From Ancylobacter defluvii (lineage in GTDB: Bacteria; Pseudomonadota; Alphaproteobacteria; Rhizobiales; Xanthobacteraceae), in assembly GCF_018390605.1 (NCBI RefSeq), contig NZ_JAHBGD010000017.1, positions 118,027-182,026 on the forward strand: 64,000 nt of DNA, given 5' to 3'. The position numbers and the translations under genes are program-made. Under the pieces are notes generated by a model. That model was not told the DNA's origin. It worked only from the letters and a program-made list of their open reading frames with translations, and ran no database searches. This document shows, one piece after another, positions 52,361 through 61,540 of the stretch. Each line of letters begins with the position of its first letter. Position 1 is the stretch's first letter.

Positions 52361-53164
52361 CTACGGATAGACGCCGTCGCTTTCCCTGTAGCCGCCGCCG
52401 ACAACCCAAATGAAGCCCTGTATATCAATGCCGTCCCGCTGATCGAGCTCGCCGATCTTCCGACGTGTGACATCGACGAGATCAAGCAGAGCCTCATAAG
52501 TGGGAAAGTCCGGCGGCGATGCATAGAGTTCGGCGAAGATGTGCCCCACGCGGGCCGCATATTCCCGAGTCACCTCGGGTTTCAGGAACATATGCCGCTC
52601 CGGCTGCCAGAAGAACGGGAGATAGGTGAGGATCGGCCAGGTCGCGGCTTTATGGGGCTTGGCGCATGTGGCGAGTTCGGCGAGATGCTTGCGCGACGGC
52701 TCGAGTGCAAAGCGTGCCGAGAATTGAATGAACCGGTCCGCATCCGCGCTGCGTAATAGGTTCTGCACCCAAATCTGCTCGAACTTTCCCGGCAAGTTCG
52801 TCCGTCGGAAGACGGCGAGCACCGCTTCGGCAAGACCGGTTCCGTCCACCGCTGCGACAAGCGGCACGTTACGGGACAGCTCGTCCAGAGCCACGATCTT
52901 GTCGCCTCGCTCCTGCGAGGCGAAACCCTGCGAGGCGAAGCCGTTCGGGAAGAACCGCCGGAAGTGATTGATCGCCCCCGAATAGCCGAAATAGCGCGGA
53001 TCGGCGACGCCGACATTGCGGCGCAGATTCGACCAGACTTCGTCTGCATCCTCCCCGTCCGCCAGCCGATGGCCATCGACTAGACCAACATAGACATTGC
53101 CATCGAGTACGAGCCGCAATTCTTTCTTGCCGGCCTTCTCGGTGCGGAGGGTTCTCGGCGGCAT
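52361..53164 (-). CDS. Hypothetical protein, family not recognised
   Basis: About 267 aa from ATG 53164 (begins MPPRTLRTEKAGKKELRLVL). No signal peptide or membrane helix. The C-terminus reads RRKIGELDQRDGIDIQGFIWVVGGGYRESDGVYP. An in-frame 15-bp tandem duplication (52912-52926 / 52927-52941) gives FASQ repeated: NGFASQGFASQER. Third-position G/C bias is weaker than in neighbours (many -t and -a codons), which hints at a transferred gene. There is no good Shine-Dalgarno at ATG 53164, so the true start may be a GTG upstream. It lies immediately downstream of uvrB, on the same strand. Function unknown. Confidence 0.65.
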   Translation of the reverse strand: MPPRTLRTEKAGKKELRLVLDGNVYVGLVDGHRLADGEDADEVWSNLRRNVGVADPRYFGYSGAINHFRRFFPNGFASQGFASQERGDKIVALDELSRNVPLVAAVDGTGLAEAVLAVFRRTNLPGKFEQIWVQNLLRSADADRFIQFSARFALEPSRKHLAELATCAKPHKAATWPILTYLPFFWQPERHMFLKPEVTREYAARVGHIFAELYASPPDFPTYEALLDLVDVTRRKIGELDQRDGIDIQGFIWVVGGGYRESDGVYP

Positions 53165-53229
53165 GGTGGAAGTATCCAACGGATGGAAAACGTAACGGCC
53201 GATATAACGAATCGCCACAACATAGCCAA

Positions 53230-55818
53230 CTACCGCTTCGGCGCGCGCCGTCCACCCTTGCGATGGCCCTTGGTCATCGGGTCCGGCCGCTCCGGGCGGG
53301 TCCATTCGGTAGCACGCAGCGGCTCGGTGCGATCGGTGCCGGGACCCATGTCGTCGAGCGACGGCCTGACGATGCGCGAGCCGCCATGCGCTCCATCATC
53401 AGCCGCGTAGCCGGCCTGCGCCTCGTCGGCCCGCGCCTGATGGCCGGAGGAGACATGGCCGGGCGAGGACCGCGCGCCACCACGTCCGCCCTTGCCCTTC
53501 TTCTCCGGCAGATTGGCCGAGCGGCCATATTTGCGCTCGCCGCGATAGCCGCCGGTCTTGTCGTCGATGGTCTCCTGCCGCGCCAGCGGGTCGTCGGAAA
53601 TCGCCAGTTCTGTGGCCTGCAACCGCTTGATCTCGTCGCGCAGCCGCGCCGCCTTCTCGAAATCGAGATCCGCCGCCGCCGCCCGCATCCGCTTCTCGAG
53701 GTCGGCGATGACCGCCGCGAGATTGTTGCCATAGGCCGCCGGCGCCTCGGCGAGCCCGGTATCGACGGTCACATGGTCGCGCTCATAGACGCTGTTGAGG
53801 ATGTCGCCGATCGCCTTCTTCACGCTCTCCGGCGTGATGCCGTGCTCGACGTTCCACGCCACCTGCTTGGCGCGGCGACGTTCGGTCTCCGCCATCGCCC
53901 GCTCCATCGAGCCGGTGATGTTGTCGGCATAGAGCACCACTCGCCCGTCGACATTGCGCGCCGCGCGGCCGATGGTCTGGATCAGCGAGGTCTCCGAGCG
54001 CAGGAAACCTTCCTTGTCGGCATCGAGAATGGCCACCAGCCCGCATTCCGGGATGTCGAGGCCCTCGCGCAGCAGGTTGATGCCGATCAGCACGTCGAAG
54101 GCGCCGAGCCGCAGGTCCCGCAGGATCTCGATGCGCTCGATAGTGTCGATGTCCGAATGCATGTAGCGCACGCGGATGCCGTTCTCGTGGAGATATTCCG
54201 TCAGGTCCTCCGCCATGCGCTTGGTGAGCACCGTCACCAGCGTGCGGTAGCCCTGCGCCGCAACCTGCCGCACTTCGCCGAGCAGATCGTCGACCTGCGT
54301 GCGCGCCGGGCGCACTTCCACCGGCGGGTCGACGAGGCCGGTCGGGCGGATCACCTGCTCGACGAACACGCCGCCGGAATGCTCCATCTCCCACGGGCCG
54401 GGGGTGGCGGAGACATGCACCGTCTGCGGCCGCATCGCCTCCCATTCCTCGAAGCGCAGCGGCCGGTTGTCCATGCAGCTCGGCAGGCGGAAGCCATATT
54501 CCGCCAGCGTCGCCTTGCGGCGAAAGTCGCCGCGATACATGGCGCCGATCTGCGGAATGGTCACATGGCTCTCGTCGCAGAAGATCAGCGCATTGTCGGG
54601 CACATATTCGAACAGGGTCGGCGGCGGCTCGCCGGGGCGGCGGCCGGTGAGCCAGCGCGAATAGTTCTCGATGCCGGCGCAGGAGCCGGTGGCCTCCATC
54701 ATTTCGAGGTCGAAGGTACAGCGCTGATCCAGCCGCTGCGCCTCGAGATAACGGCCCATGGCGTTGAGTTCGTCGAGCCGCATCTTCAGCTCGGCCTTGA
54801 TGCCCTGAATGGCCTGGATGAGGGTCGGGCGCGGCGTCACATAATGCGAGTTCGCATAGACCTTCACGAATTTCAGGTCCTGCGACTTGTTGCCGGTGAG
54901 CGGGTCGAACTCTTGAATCGACTCCACCTCGTCGCCGAACAGCGACACCCGCCAGGCCCGGTCCTCGTAATGCGCCGGGAATATCTCGATGACGTCGCCG
55001 CGCACCCGGAAGGTGCCGCGGGCGAAGTCACCCTGGATGCGTTTGTACTGCAGCGCCACCAGGTCGGCGAGGATGCCGCGCTGGTCGATGCGATCGCCGA
55101 CGGCGATCTTGAAGGTCATCGAGGCATAGGTCTCGACCGAGCCGATACCGTAGATGCAGGACACCGAGGCGACGATGATGACGTCGTCGCGCTCCAGCAG
55201 CGAGCGGGTGGCCGAGTGGCGCATGCGGTCGATCTGCTCGTTGATCGACGATTCCTTCTCGATGAAGGTATCGGTGCGCGGCACATAGGCTTCCGGCTGG
55301 TAGTAGTCGTAATAGGAGACGAAATACTCCACGGCGTTGTCGGGGAAGAAGCTCTTGAACTCGCCATAGAGCTGCGCCGCCAGCGTCTTGTTCGGCGCCA
55401 GAATCAGCGCCGGGCGCTGCACGCGCTCGATGACATTGGCCATGGTGAAGGTCTTGCCGGAGCCGGTGACGCCGAGCAGCACCTGATCGCGCTCGCCCTG
55501 ATCCGCCGCCGCCACCAGTTCGTCGATCGCCTGCGGCTGGTCGCCGGCCGGCGTGTAGTCGGACTTGATGACGAACCGGACGCCGCCTTCCGATTTTTCC
55601 GGCCGCGCCGGCCGGTGCGGCATCCACACCTGCCCGTCGACCTCGGGGCGGCCGCCCTCGATCAGCGCCGACAGCGCGGCGACGGTGGCGGAAGCGCCCG
55701 AGGTCGGCGCCACGCCGAGCTTCTCGGCGAGAACGGGATCGAGCGTGGCGGGTTGCGCGGGTTCGAAGGCGCGCTGGGAGCGCTCGGAGAATCCGCCGGG
55801 ACGTGCAGCTTTGGCCAT
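53230..55818 (-). CDS. uvrB: UvrABC excinuclease subunit B
   Basis: An 862-aa DNA-repair helicase that loads damage for incision by UvrC. The core begins at about residue 85 ([17 protein letters not shown]) with Walker [17 protein letters not shown], the beta-hairpin region [51 protein letters not shown] and helicase motifs V-VI ([18 protein letters not shown]). A UVR motif ([31 protein letters not shown]) follows. An 80-aa N-terminal extension and a basic Gly/Arg-rich tail of about 100 aa exceed the usual 670-aa length; both are common in alphaproteobacterial UvrB. Confidence 0.96.
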   Translation of the reverse strand: MAKAARPGGFSERSQRAFEPAQPATLDPVLAEKLGVAPTSGASATVAALSALIEGGRPEVDGQVWMPHRPARPEKSEGGVRFVIKSDYTPAGDQPQAIDELVAAADQGERDQVLLGVTGSGKTFTMANVIERVQRPALILAPNKTLAAQLYGEFKSFFPDNAVEYFVSYYDYYQPEAYVPRTDTFIEKESSINEQIDRMRHSATRSLLERDDVIIVASVSCIYGIGSVETYASMTFKIAVGDRIDQRGILADLVALQYKRIQGDFARGTFRVRGDVIEIFPAHYEDRAWRVSLFGDEVESIQEFDPLTGNKSQDLKFVKVYANSHYVTPRPTLIQAIQGIKAELKMRLDELNAMGRYLEAQRLDQRCTFDLEMMEATGSCAGIENYSRWLTGRRPGEPPPTLFEYVPDNALIFCDESHVTIPQIGAMYRGDFRRKATLAEYGFRLPSCMDNRPLRFEEWEAMRPQTVHVSATPGPWEMEHSGGVFVEQVIRPTGLVDPPVEVRPARTQVDDLLGEVRQVAAQGYRTLVTVLTKRMAEDLTEYLHENGIRVRYMHSDIDTIERIEILRDLRLGAFDVLIGINLLREGLDIPECGLVAILDADKEGFLRSETSLIQTIGRAARNVDGRVVLYADNITGSMERAMAETERRRAKQVAWNVEHGITPESVKKAIGDILNSVYERDHVTVDTGLAEAPAAYGNNLAAVIADLEKRMRAAAADLDFEKAARLRDEIKRLQATELAISDDPLARQETIDDKTGGYRGERKYGRSANLPEKKGKGGRGGARSSPGHVSSGHQARADEAQAGYAADDGAHGGSRIVRPSLDDMGPGTDRTEPLRATEWTRPERPDPMTKGHRKGGRRAPKR

Positions 55819-55873
55819 GGGCGGGAATATGGGGCCTCACCCCCGCCGTGGAAAGGGCTTCGGACGCCGCCGT

Positions 55874-56671
55874 TCAGAAGAACGGATAGGGACCGGGAAA
55901 CCGGCCGATCGGCACGTAATGCGTCACCAGCCCGGAAGGCTGCGTCCAGTGATGCAGCACCATCGCCGGTGGCTCGAGGAAGGAGGCCGGCTCGGCATCC
56001 GGGCGCAAGCGCAGCGCGATGGCGGTGGTGGTGCTCGGAGCGGTGATCAGCATCGTGCCGCCGAAGCGAGTCTGCATGAAGCGGTGGACATGCCCGCATA
56101 GCACCCGTTCGACCTGCCTGTTTCGCGCGAGCACCGCCGCGAGGCGATCGCCGCCCCGGCAATTATAGTCGTCGATATAGGGGATGCCGCTGAGGATGGG
56201 CGGCTGGTGCATCATCACCAGCGTCGGCCGGTCCGGCTCGGCCGCGAGCACGGAGTCCAGCCAGGAACTGGCCTCATCATACACCGCACCGTAATGCTCG
56301 CCGGGCACGGTGACGTCCAGCCCGACGATGCGCACCGGCCCGAGATCGCCCACCGCGAAATGCAGCGGCCCGGCCTTGGCGAGATAGGTGTGCCCGGCGA
56401 AGCAGGCGCGGAACCCGTCCCGCTCATCATGATTGCCGGGAATTACCAGCAGCGGCAGGCCGATGCCGGCCAGCATCTCCGCCGCCACCGCATATTCTTC
56501 CGCCATGCCTTCGTCGACCACATCACCGGTCAGCAGCACCACATCCGGCCGCGGATCGAGCCCGGCGAGGTGGTCGAGGGCCAGCGCGAACATGGCGTTT
56601 GAATCGACAAGGCCTTGATAGAGATAGCCTTTCGGCCGCAGATGCGGGTCCGAGAGATGGGCGATGAGCAT
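55874..56671 (-). CDS. Metallophosphoesterase / cyclic-nucleotide-type phosphodiesterase
   Basis: A 265-aa calcineurin-like phosphoesterase. The metal-site signatures are LSDPHL (Asp8, His10), LLTGDVVDEG (Asp50), IPGNHDERDG (Asn80, His81), VMMHQPPILSG and LCGHVHRF. The closest pattern is the class III cAMP phosphodiesterase/glycerophosphodiesterase (CpdA/GpdQ) group, where the substrate varies. No signal peptide. It is divergent from the cysteine hydrolase gene across an A/T-rich regulatory region. Confidence 0.88.
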   Translation of the reverse strand: MLIAHLSDPHLRPKGYLYQGLVDSNAMFALALDHLAGLDPRPDVVLLTGDVVDEGMAEEYAVAAEMLAGIGLPLLVIPGNHDERDGFRACFAGHTYLAKAGPLHFAVGDLGPVRIVGLDVTVPGEHYGAVYDEASSWLDSVLAAEPDRPTLVMMHQPPILSGIPYIDDYNCRGGDRLAAVLARNRQVERVLCGHVHRFMQTRFGGTMLITAPSTTTAIALRLRPDAEPASFLEPPAMVLHHWTQPSGLVTHYVPIGRFPGPYPFF

Positions 56672-56995
56672 GAGGCGTTCCCGAGATGCGCCGCCAGTCG
56701 ATCATTGCACCCGGCCGGAAGCAACGGGAAACGCGAGCGCCACGTCGATCACGATCCCGCCCGCCGCACCGTGCATACCACGCCGCCAAATTGAACACAT
56801 TATGTGCAAAATTGAACTCGACTACGTGAAGCGCTAAAAACAATTATCGTTTTATGTCAATATTATACATTCCTATGCGCTTCAATTTTATGCATGGCAC
56901 GCTTGATGCATACATTTCCGCATACAACTGACGAAGCCGGCTGAAGCATCCGCCGGCCCGTCTCCATCCTGGATGTCGATCCCGCGGAGATGCCC
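56672..56995. promoter_or_regulatory. A/T-rich divergent control region with repeated AAATTGAA boxes
   Basis: A 324-bp gap, clearly richer in A/T than the rest of the window between 56785 and 56930. AAATTGAAC occurs twice (56788-56796 and 56809-56817, 21 bp apart, i.e. two helical turns). Its complement TTCAATTT recurs at 56881-56888. Another inverted pair, TGAAGCGC (56827-56834) and GCGCTTCA (56877-56884), and the 11-bp palindrome CACATTATGTG (56796-56806) lie in the same stretch. These are candidate activator sites for the sigma-54 promoter that follows. Confidence 0.55.
56895..56910 (+). promoter_or_regulatory. Sigma-54 (-24/-12) promoter for the cysteine hydrolase/permease operon
   Basis: TGGCACGCTTGATGCA has the full TGGCACG -24 box and ATGCA at -12 (consensus TTGCA, one mismatch), with ten bases between GG and GC. 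Transcription would begin near 56921. Sigma-54 control fits a nitrogen-scavenging operon. A typical NtrC site was not found. Confidence 0.8.
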
Positions 56996-57691
56996 ATGCC
57001 CGTCCTCGCCGCCGAGCCTGCGCCGCTACCTTTCGATCCGGCCCGCACCGCCCTGGTCATCATCGACATGCAGCGCGACTTCCTCGAACCCGGCGGCTTC
57101 GGCGAAACGCTGGGCAACGACGTCTCGCTGCTGCAAGCCGCTGTAGAACCTTGCAAAAACGCGCTAGCCGCCGCGCGGGAGGCCGGCATGCTGATCGTCC
57201 ATACCCGTGAGGGCCACCGCCCCGACATGGCCGATGCTCCGCCTGCCAAGGTAGAGCGCGGCGAGCCGACCACCCGCATCGGCTGCGCCGGCCCGATGGG
57301 GCGCATCCTCATCCGCGGCGAGGCCGGCCACGACATCATCGCCGAGCTTTACCCGATCGAGGGCGAGCCGGTGCTCGACAAGCCGGGCAAGGGCGCATTC
57401 TACCAGACCGACCTCGAACTGATGCTGAAGAACCGCGGCATCGACACGCTGCTGGTCTGCGGCGTCACCACCGAGGTCTGCGTCCACACCACGATCCGTG
57501 AAGGCAATGACCGCGGCTATCGCTGCGTCGCGCTATCCGATTGCTGCGCCTCCTATTTCCCGGAATTCCACCGCGTCGGCCTCGACATGATCAAGGCGCA
57601 GGGCGGCATTTTCGGCTGGGTGTCGGACAGCACCGCCTTCATTGCCGCCCTCGGTGCGGCCTCCGCCGGAAGCGCCGCCGCGGCCGCCTGA
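56996..57691 (+). CDS. Isochorismatase-family cysteine hydrolase (biuret/ureide-type amidase)
   Basis: A 231-aa hydrolase with the Asp-Lys-Cys triad: Asp24 ([16 protein letters not shown]), Lys129 ([10 protein letters not shown]) and Cys162 ([22 protein letters not shown]), preceded by the cis-peptide Val-Thr-Thr. Spacing between the three residues is close to that of biuret hydrolase. Such enzymes cleave biuret, triuret, ureidoacrylate or N-carbamoyl compounds to release ammonia. GGAG (56986-56989) is six bases before ATG 56996, so I use it instead of ATG 56990. It is in an operon with an NCS2-like permease behind a sigma-54 promoter. The exact substrate is inferred only. Confidence 0.85.
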   Translation: MPVLAAEPAPLPFDPARTALVIIDMQRDFLEPGGFGETLGNDVSLLQAAVEPCKNALAAAREAGMLIVHTREGHRPDMADAPPAKVERGEPTTRIGCAGPMGRILIRGEAGHDIIAELYPIEGEPVLDKPGKGAFYQTDLELMLKNRGIDTLLVCGVTTEVCVHTTIREGNDRGYRCVALSDCCASYFPEFHRVGLDMIKAQGGIFGWVSDSTAFIAALGAASAGSAAAAA

Positions 57692-57777
57692 GTGCCGTGC
57701 CTGCCGCCGGCCCGGCCGGCTGATCCCATTGCCTGCGCATGCGCCTCTCCGCCACGCCCCATCAAGGAGCCCCGAGC

Positions 57778-59388
57778 ATGTCCGAGACTTCGATGTCTCC
57801 GCTTTCGCCCATGCGCACCGGCATGCGGCCCGTCCTATGGACCAAGGGCGACTGGAACGCCCTGTTCGGTTTCGGCACCAACATTCTCGTCAACATGCTG
57901 GTGCTGACCGGCTTGCTGCAATTCGTGCTGAAGATGCCGTCCGAGATCGTCTTCGGCCGCATCCTGCCGGCGGTCGGGCTGATGATGTTCCTGTCGACCG
58001 CCTACTATGCCTATCTCGGCTACCAGCTGGCCAAGAAGACCGGCCGCGACGACGTCTGCGCCCTGCCCTCGGGCATCTCGGTGCCGCACATGTTCGTCGT
58101 CGTGTTCGTCATCATGCTGCCGATCGGCGCCGCCTCCGGCGACCCGATCCAGGGCTGGGAAGCCGGCCTCGTCTGGGTGTTCTTCCAGAGCTTCATCCTG
58201 ATGATCGGCGGCTTCGTGGCGCCTTACATCCGCAAGATCACCCCGCGTGCGGCCTTGCTCGGCACGCTCGCCGGCGTGTCGGTGGCGTTCATCTCCATGC
58301 GCCCGGCCTTCGAGATCTTCATGACACCGGTGATCGGCCTCACCTGCTTCGCCATCATCATGGTGAGTTGGTTCGGCGGGGTGAAGTATCCCAAGGGCAT
58401 TCCCGCCGGCCTCGTCGCCATCGCGGTCGGCATGATCATCGCCTGGGGCTCCAACCTGTTCGGCCTCGGCTATGGCGGCATGAGCCTCGAGAAGCTCGGC
58501 GATTCATTCACCAATTTCGGCTTCTCGATCCCGCTGCCGGCCTTCGACCACGTCTTCCACGGCTTCAATTATCTCGGCATCATCCTGATCACCGCCATCC
58601 CCTTCGGCATCTACGACCTCGTCGAGGCGATGGACAATGTGGAGAGCGCCGAGGCGGCCGGCGACCACTACCCCACCACCCGCGTGCTCACCGCCGACGG
58701 CGTGGTCAGCCTGATCGGCTGCCTGATGGGCAACCCCTTCATCAACGCCGTCTATATCGGCCATCCCGGCTGGAAATCGATGGGCGGGCGCATCGGCTAT
58801 TCCGCCGCCACCGGGCTGATGGTGATCATCCTGTCCTGGTTCGGCATCATCGCGGTGCTGCTGGCGCTGGTGCCGGTCGTCGCGATCTCGCCGATCCTGC
58901 TCTATATCGGCATGCTGATCGGCGCGCAGGCCTTCCAGACCACGCCGTCGCGCCACGCGCCGGCGGTGATCCTGGCGCTGACCCCGCACCTTGCCGCCTG
59001 GGCGAAGCTGCTCATCGACAATTCGCTCGGCATGGCCGGCACCTCGGCCGCCGCCATCGGCATGGAAAAGCTCGGCGCGGTCGGCGTGCTCTATCACGGG
59101 CTGGAGGTCATGGGCGGCGGCGCCATCCTGGTCGGCCTGGTGCTGGGCGCCATCGGCGTCTTCGTCATCGACCGCAAGTTCACCCAGGCGGCCGCCTTCG
59201 CCCTTGCCGGGGCGGTGCTCACCTTCTTCGGCTTCATGCATGGCGAGATGGTGGGCATCGCCGTCACGCCGGGCGTGTCGCTGGCCTATGTGATGGTGGC
59301 GGGCTTCCTGCTCGCCTGCGCCAAATATGCCGCGGTGGAAGCCCTGCCGCCGGCGTCGATCGAGGCCGAGCCGGCACCGGCCGAATAA
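57778..59388 (+). CDS. NCS2-family (nucleobase/uracil-xanthine type) permease
   Basis: A 536-aa inner-membrane carrier with about 13 helices: WNALFGFGTNILVNMLVLTGLLQFVLKMPSEIVFGRILPAVGLMMFLSTAYYAYLGYQLAKKTGRDDVCALPSGISVPHMFVVVFVIMLP, GFNYLGIILITAIPFGIYDLVEAMDNVESAEAAGDHYPTTRVLTADGVVSLIGCLMGNPFINAVYIGHPGWKSMGGRIGYS. The latter carries the helix-8/10 substrate-site residues (Glu in DLVEAMDNVES) of NCS2 proteins. AAGGAG precedes ATG 57778. It is 86 bp behind the cysteine hydrolase and probably imports that enzyme's substrate or precursor. Confidence 0.88.
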   Translation: MSETSMSPLSPMRTGMRPVLWTKGDWNALFGFGTNILVNMLVLTGLLQFVLKMPSEIVFGRILPAVGLMMFLSTAYYAYLGYQLAKKTGRDDVCALPSGISVPHMFVVVFVIMLPIGAASGDPIQGWEAGLVWVFFQSFILMIGGFVAPYIRKITPRAALLGTLAGVSVAFISMRPAFEIFMTPVIGLTCFAIIMVSWFGGVKYPKGIPAGLVAIAVGMIIAWGSNLFGLGYGGMSLEKLGDSFTNFGFSIPLPAFDHVFHGFNYLGIILITAIPFGIYDLVEAMDNVESAEAAGDHYPTTRVLTADGVVSLIGCLMGNPFINAVYIGHPGWKSMGGRIGYSAATGLMVIILSWFGIIAVLLALVPVVAISPILLYIGMLIGAQAFQTTPSRHAPAVILALTPHLAAWAKLLIDNSLGMAGTSAAAIGMEKLGAVGVLYHGLEVMGGGAILVGLVLGAIGVFVIDRKFTQAAAFALAGAVLTFFGFMHGEMVGIAVTPGVSLAYVMVAGFLLACAKYAAVEALPPASIEAEPAPAE

Positions 59389-59450
59389 ATCGGCTCCCGC
59401 CTCGCACCGTCGGCGGGGGGCGGACAGCCGCCGGTCCTGGAAGCGGGGAA

Positions 59451-59490
59451 GCGTCGGGCATGCGATTTCGGTCGCATGCCCGACGTTTTT
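59451..59490 (+). terminator. Strong Rho-independent terminator
   Basis: CGTCGGGCATGCGA (59452-59465) and TCGCATGCCCGACG (59472-59485) pair perfectly over 14 bp with loop TTTCGG, followed by TTTTTG. It closes the hydrolase-permease operon. Confidence 0.92.
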
Positions 59491-59591
59491 GTATTGGCCG
59501 TCATGAATCGCGCCCTAATCTCCAATCCGGGATGCGCGCAGACACCGATGCATCGGCGTCGCGCACGCCTCGTGCAAAGGAGGACATAGCC

Positions 59592-60098
59592 GTGTCGATC
59601 TTGAAAAAAGGCCTTGCCGGCACTCCCGTCAAAATCCTGCAGGAAAAGCTCGGCCTACCCGGCGACGGCCAATTCGGCCCGAAGACCGAAGAGGCGCTGA
59701 AGGCCTATCAGACCAAGAACGGGCTGGCGGCCGACGGCATTGCCGGCCCCGATACCTTCGCGGCGCTCGGCCTTTACGAGCTCATTCTGCTGAAGGTCGG
59801 CTCGTCCGGCGAGACCGTGAAGAAGCTGCAGACCGCGCTCAGCCTCACCGCCGACGGCAAATTCGGCGGCGGCACGCAAAAGGCCGTCAAGGAGTATCAG
59901 GCCAAGAACGGCCTCGATGCCGACGGCTTCGCCGGGCCGGCGACGCTGGCGAGGCTCGGCCTGTTCGCCCAGATCACCCCCGAGGTCGTGGCGAAGTCGC
60001 AGATCGCGCCGCAGGACGCCGCGCCGGTCGAGGCTTCCGCCGCCGGCGAAGCGCCGGCCAAAAGCATCTGGGCGACAATCAAGGGCTTCTTCAGCTAG
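59592..60098 (+). CDS. Double peptidoglycan-binding-domain protein
   Basis: A 168-aa protein starting at GTG 59592, with AAAGGAGG and eight bases spacing. Two PG_binding_1 repeats: residues about 8-60 (TPVKILQEKLGLPGDGQFGPKTEEALKAYQTKNGLAADGIAGPDTFAALGL) and about 72-125 (GETVKKLQTALSLTADGKFGGGTQKAVKEYQAKNGLDADGFAGPATLARLGL). The tail is Ala/Pro-rich and ends in KSIWATIKGFFS, an amphipathic or membrane-contacting helix. No signal peptide is visible, which is unusual for a wall-binding protein. A much longer upstream frame merges with the permease region and is not coding. Confidence 0.82.
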   Translation: MSILKKGLAGTPVKILQEKLGLPGDGQFGPKTEEALKAYQTKNGLAADGIAGPDTFAALGLYELILLKVGSSGETVKKLQTALSLTADGKFGGGTQKAVKEYQAKNGLDADGFAGPATLARLGLFAQITPEVVAKSQIAPQDAAPVEASAAGEAPAKSIWATIKGFFS

Positions 60099-60154
60099 GA
60101 TCGGGAGCCGCGCGGCCGATGGCGCCGCGCGGCTCCTCCCATCACGGATTCCCG

Positions 60155-60508
60155 ATGTCCTTCCTTCTGCCCTTCGACCTCGCCGCCCTCGGCGTACCGG
60201 AAGAGACCGCGCCGCAGCCCGAGCGCCTGGTCGCCGGCAACCCGCTCCACCGCACCTGGAACCTCGAGACCCTGCCCGACGGCGCGCTGTTCGCCGGCGT
60301 GTGGGAATCGACGCCCGGCGCCTGGCGCGTCGATTACGAGGAATGGGAATTCTGCTCCCTGCTGGCCGGGGTCTCGATCCTGCACGAGGACGGCAAGGAG
60401 CCGGTCCGCCTCGCCGCCGGCGACAGCTTCGTGCTGCGTCCCGGCTTCAAAGGCGTATGGGAAGTCGTGGAGACAACGCGTAAGCTCTATGTGATCCGCC
60501 TCATCTGA
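60155..60508 (+). CDS. Cupin-domain protein (DUF861/Cupin_3)
   Basis: A 117-aa single-domain cupin: NLETLPDGALFAGVWESTPGAWRVDYEEWEFCSLLAGVSILHEDGKEPVRLAAGDSFVLRPGFKGVWEVVETTRKLYVIRLI. The WEFCSLLAG and AGDSFVLRPGFKGVWEV boxes match the Cupin_3 family. The usual metal His is not evident (EEWEFCSLL), so metal use is doubtful. The start at ATG 60155 is the likely one; an upstream ATG at 60119 adds 12 residues. Function unknown. Confidence 0.82.
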   Translation: MSFLLPFDLAALGVPEETAPQPERLVAGNPLHRTWNLETLPDGALFAGVWESTPGAWRVDYEEWEFCSLLAGVSILHEDGKEPVRLAAGDSFVLRPGFKGVWEVVETTRKLYVIRLI

Positions 60509-60550
60509 GCGGTGGCGGCGCGCCGCGCGCCGAAAAGGGAGGGTGCCCAC

Positions 60551-60856
60551 ATGTTGCATGCCCGCATCCCTCGTGCCTCGAAGCTCACCGCCCACGCCGT
60601 CCGGCACAGCGCCGCGACGCTCGCCCTGCTGCTGGCCGCCGGCGGCAGCGCGGTAGCCGACTGCAAATGCCGCGCCGGCGGGCGCGATTACCAGCACGGC
60701 GCGCGCGTTTGCCTGTCCGGCTCCACCGGCCCGCGCACCGCCGTGTGCGGTATGGACCAGAACGTCGCGAGCTGGATCTTCCTCGACGAGCCCTGTGCCG
60801 TCTCCGCCCGCCCGGCGGCCCTGCGCGTCGCCGCACACCTGCCGCCGCTTCGCTGA
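60551..60856 (+). CDS. Small secreted Cys-rich protein
   Basis: A 101-aa protein with a signal peptide (RHSAATLALLLAAGGSAVA) and a mature part with five Cys: DCKCRAGGRDYQHGARVCLSGSTGPRTAVCGMDQNVASWIFLDEPCAVS. The CKC-R-AGGR-Y-G...CL...R-A-C-M--NV-SW motif recurs in uncharacterised alphaproteobacterial proteins. Disulfides and a periplasmic place are inferred. GGGAGG lies upstream of ATG 60551. Confidence 0.7.
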   Translation: MLHARIPRASKLTAHAVRHSAATLALLLAAGGSAVADCKCRAGGRDYQHGARVCLSGSTGPRTAVCGMDQNVASWIFLDEPCAVSARPAALRVAAHLPPLR

Positions 60857-60970
60857 ACGCTCGGGTCGCGGTAGTTGCGACGTGGATTTTGCCCGATGTG
60901 TTGCATGCCCGTCCTTGACCGGTGTCGGGACGGGATGCATCGTCGCGCCAACGCATTGGAGAGAGTTGAC

Positions 60971-61540
60971 ATGGTCAAGGATCGGAGCCGGAAGGCGGGC
61001 GTCGCGGTGCGGCGCGCAATGGGGCTGCTGGCGGGAGCCGCCCTGCTCGCTGCCTCTGCCGGCGCCGGCCAGGCGGCGAGCTTCCTTGAGAAGAATTTCT
61101 GGCTCTCGGGACCGAACTACAGCGGCCAGGTGCCCGCCTGCGACACCCCGGCGGCGCTGTCGCGCATCCAGAAGCATTTCGCCGAGACCGAGAGCACCTA
61201 TTGGTCCTCCTCGGCGACCATCGACAGCTTCAACGATATCCGCGAGATCGCCTTCCGGCCCTGGGGCCCGGAATATCAGCCGCGCCGCTACTGCTCGGCC
61301 GACGTCATCGTCTCCGGTACTCCCGCTCCGGCCGGCCATGTGTATTCCGGCGGCCATTATGTCGGCGGCAAGGTCGGCGCGGTCAAAGCCGTCTCGGCGA
61401 CCGGCAGCCGCCACAAGGTCTATTACTCGATCATCGAGGATGGCGGCTTCATCGGTTTCTCATGGGGCGTCGAGTGGTGCGTGCAGGGCTTCGACCGCTC
61501 CTGGACCTACGCGCCGAACTGCCGCATGGCGCTGCCGTGA
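60971..61540 (+). CDS. Secreted protein of unknown function, paired with RNase T2
   Basis: A 189-aa exported protein. Signal peptide RAMGLLAGAALLAASAGAGQAASFLEKNFWLSGPNYSG. The mature part holds Cys residues (PACDTPAALSRIQKHFAETESTYW, RRYCSADVIV, VEWCVQGFDRSWTYAPNCRMALP) and the segment IREIAFRPWGPEYQPRRYCSADV. ATG 60971 with GGAGAG upstream is the plausible start. Its stop overlaps the GTG of the RNase T2 gene (GTGA), so the two are co-translated. It may be an inhibitor, chaperone or co-secreted partner; nothing in the sequence decides this. Confidence 0.78.
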   Translation: MVKDRSRKAGVAVRRAMGLLAGAALLAASAGAGQAASFLEKNFWLSGPNYSGQVPACDTPAALSRIQKHFAETESTYWSSSATIDSFNDIREIAFRPWGPEYQPRRYCSADVIVSGTPAPAGHVYSGGHYVGGKVGAVKAVSATGSRHKVYYSIIEDGGFIGFSWGVEWCVQGFDRSWTYAPNCRMALP

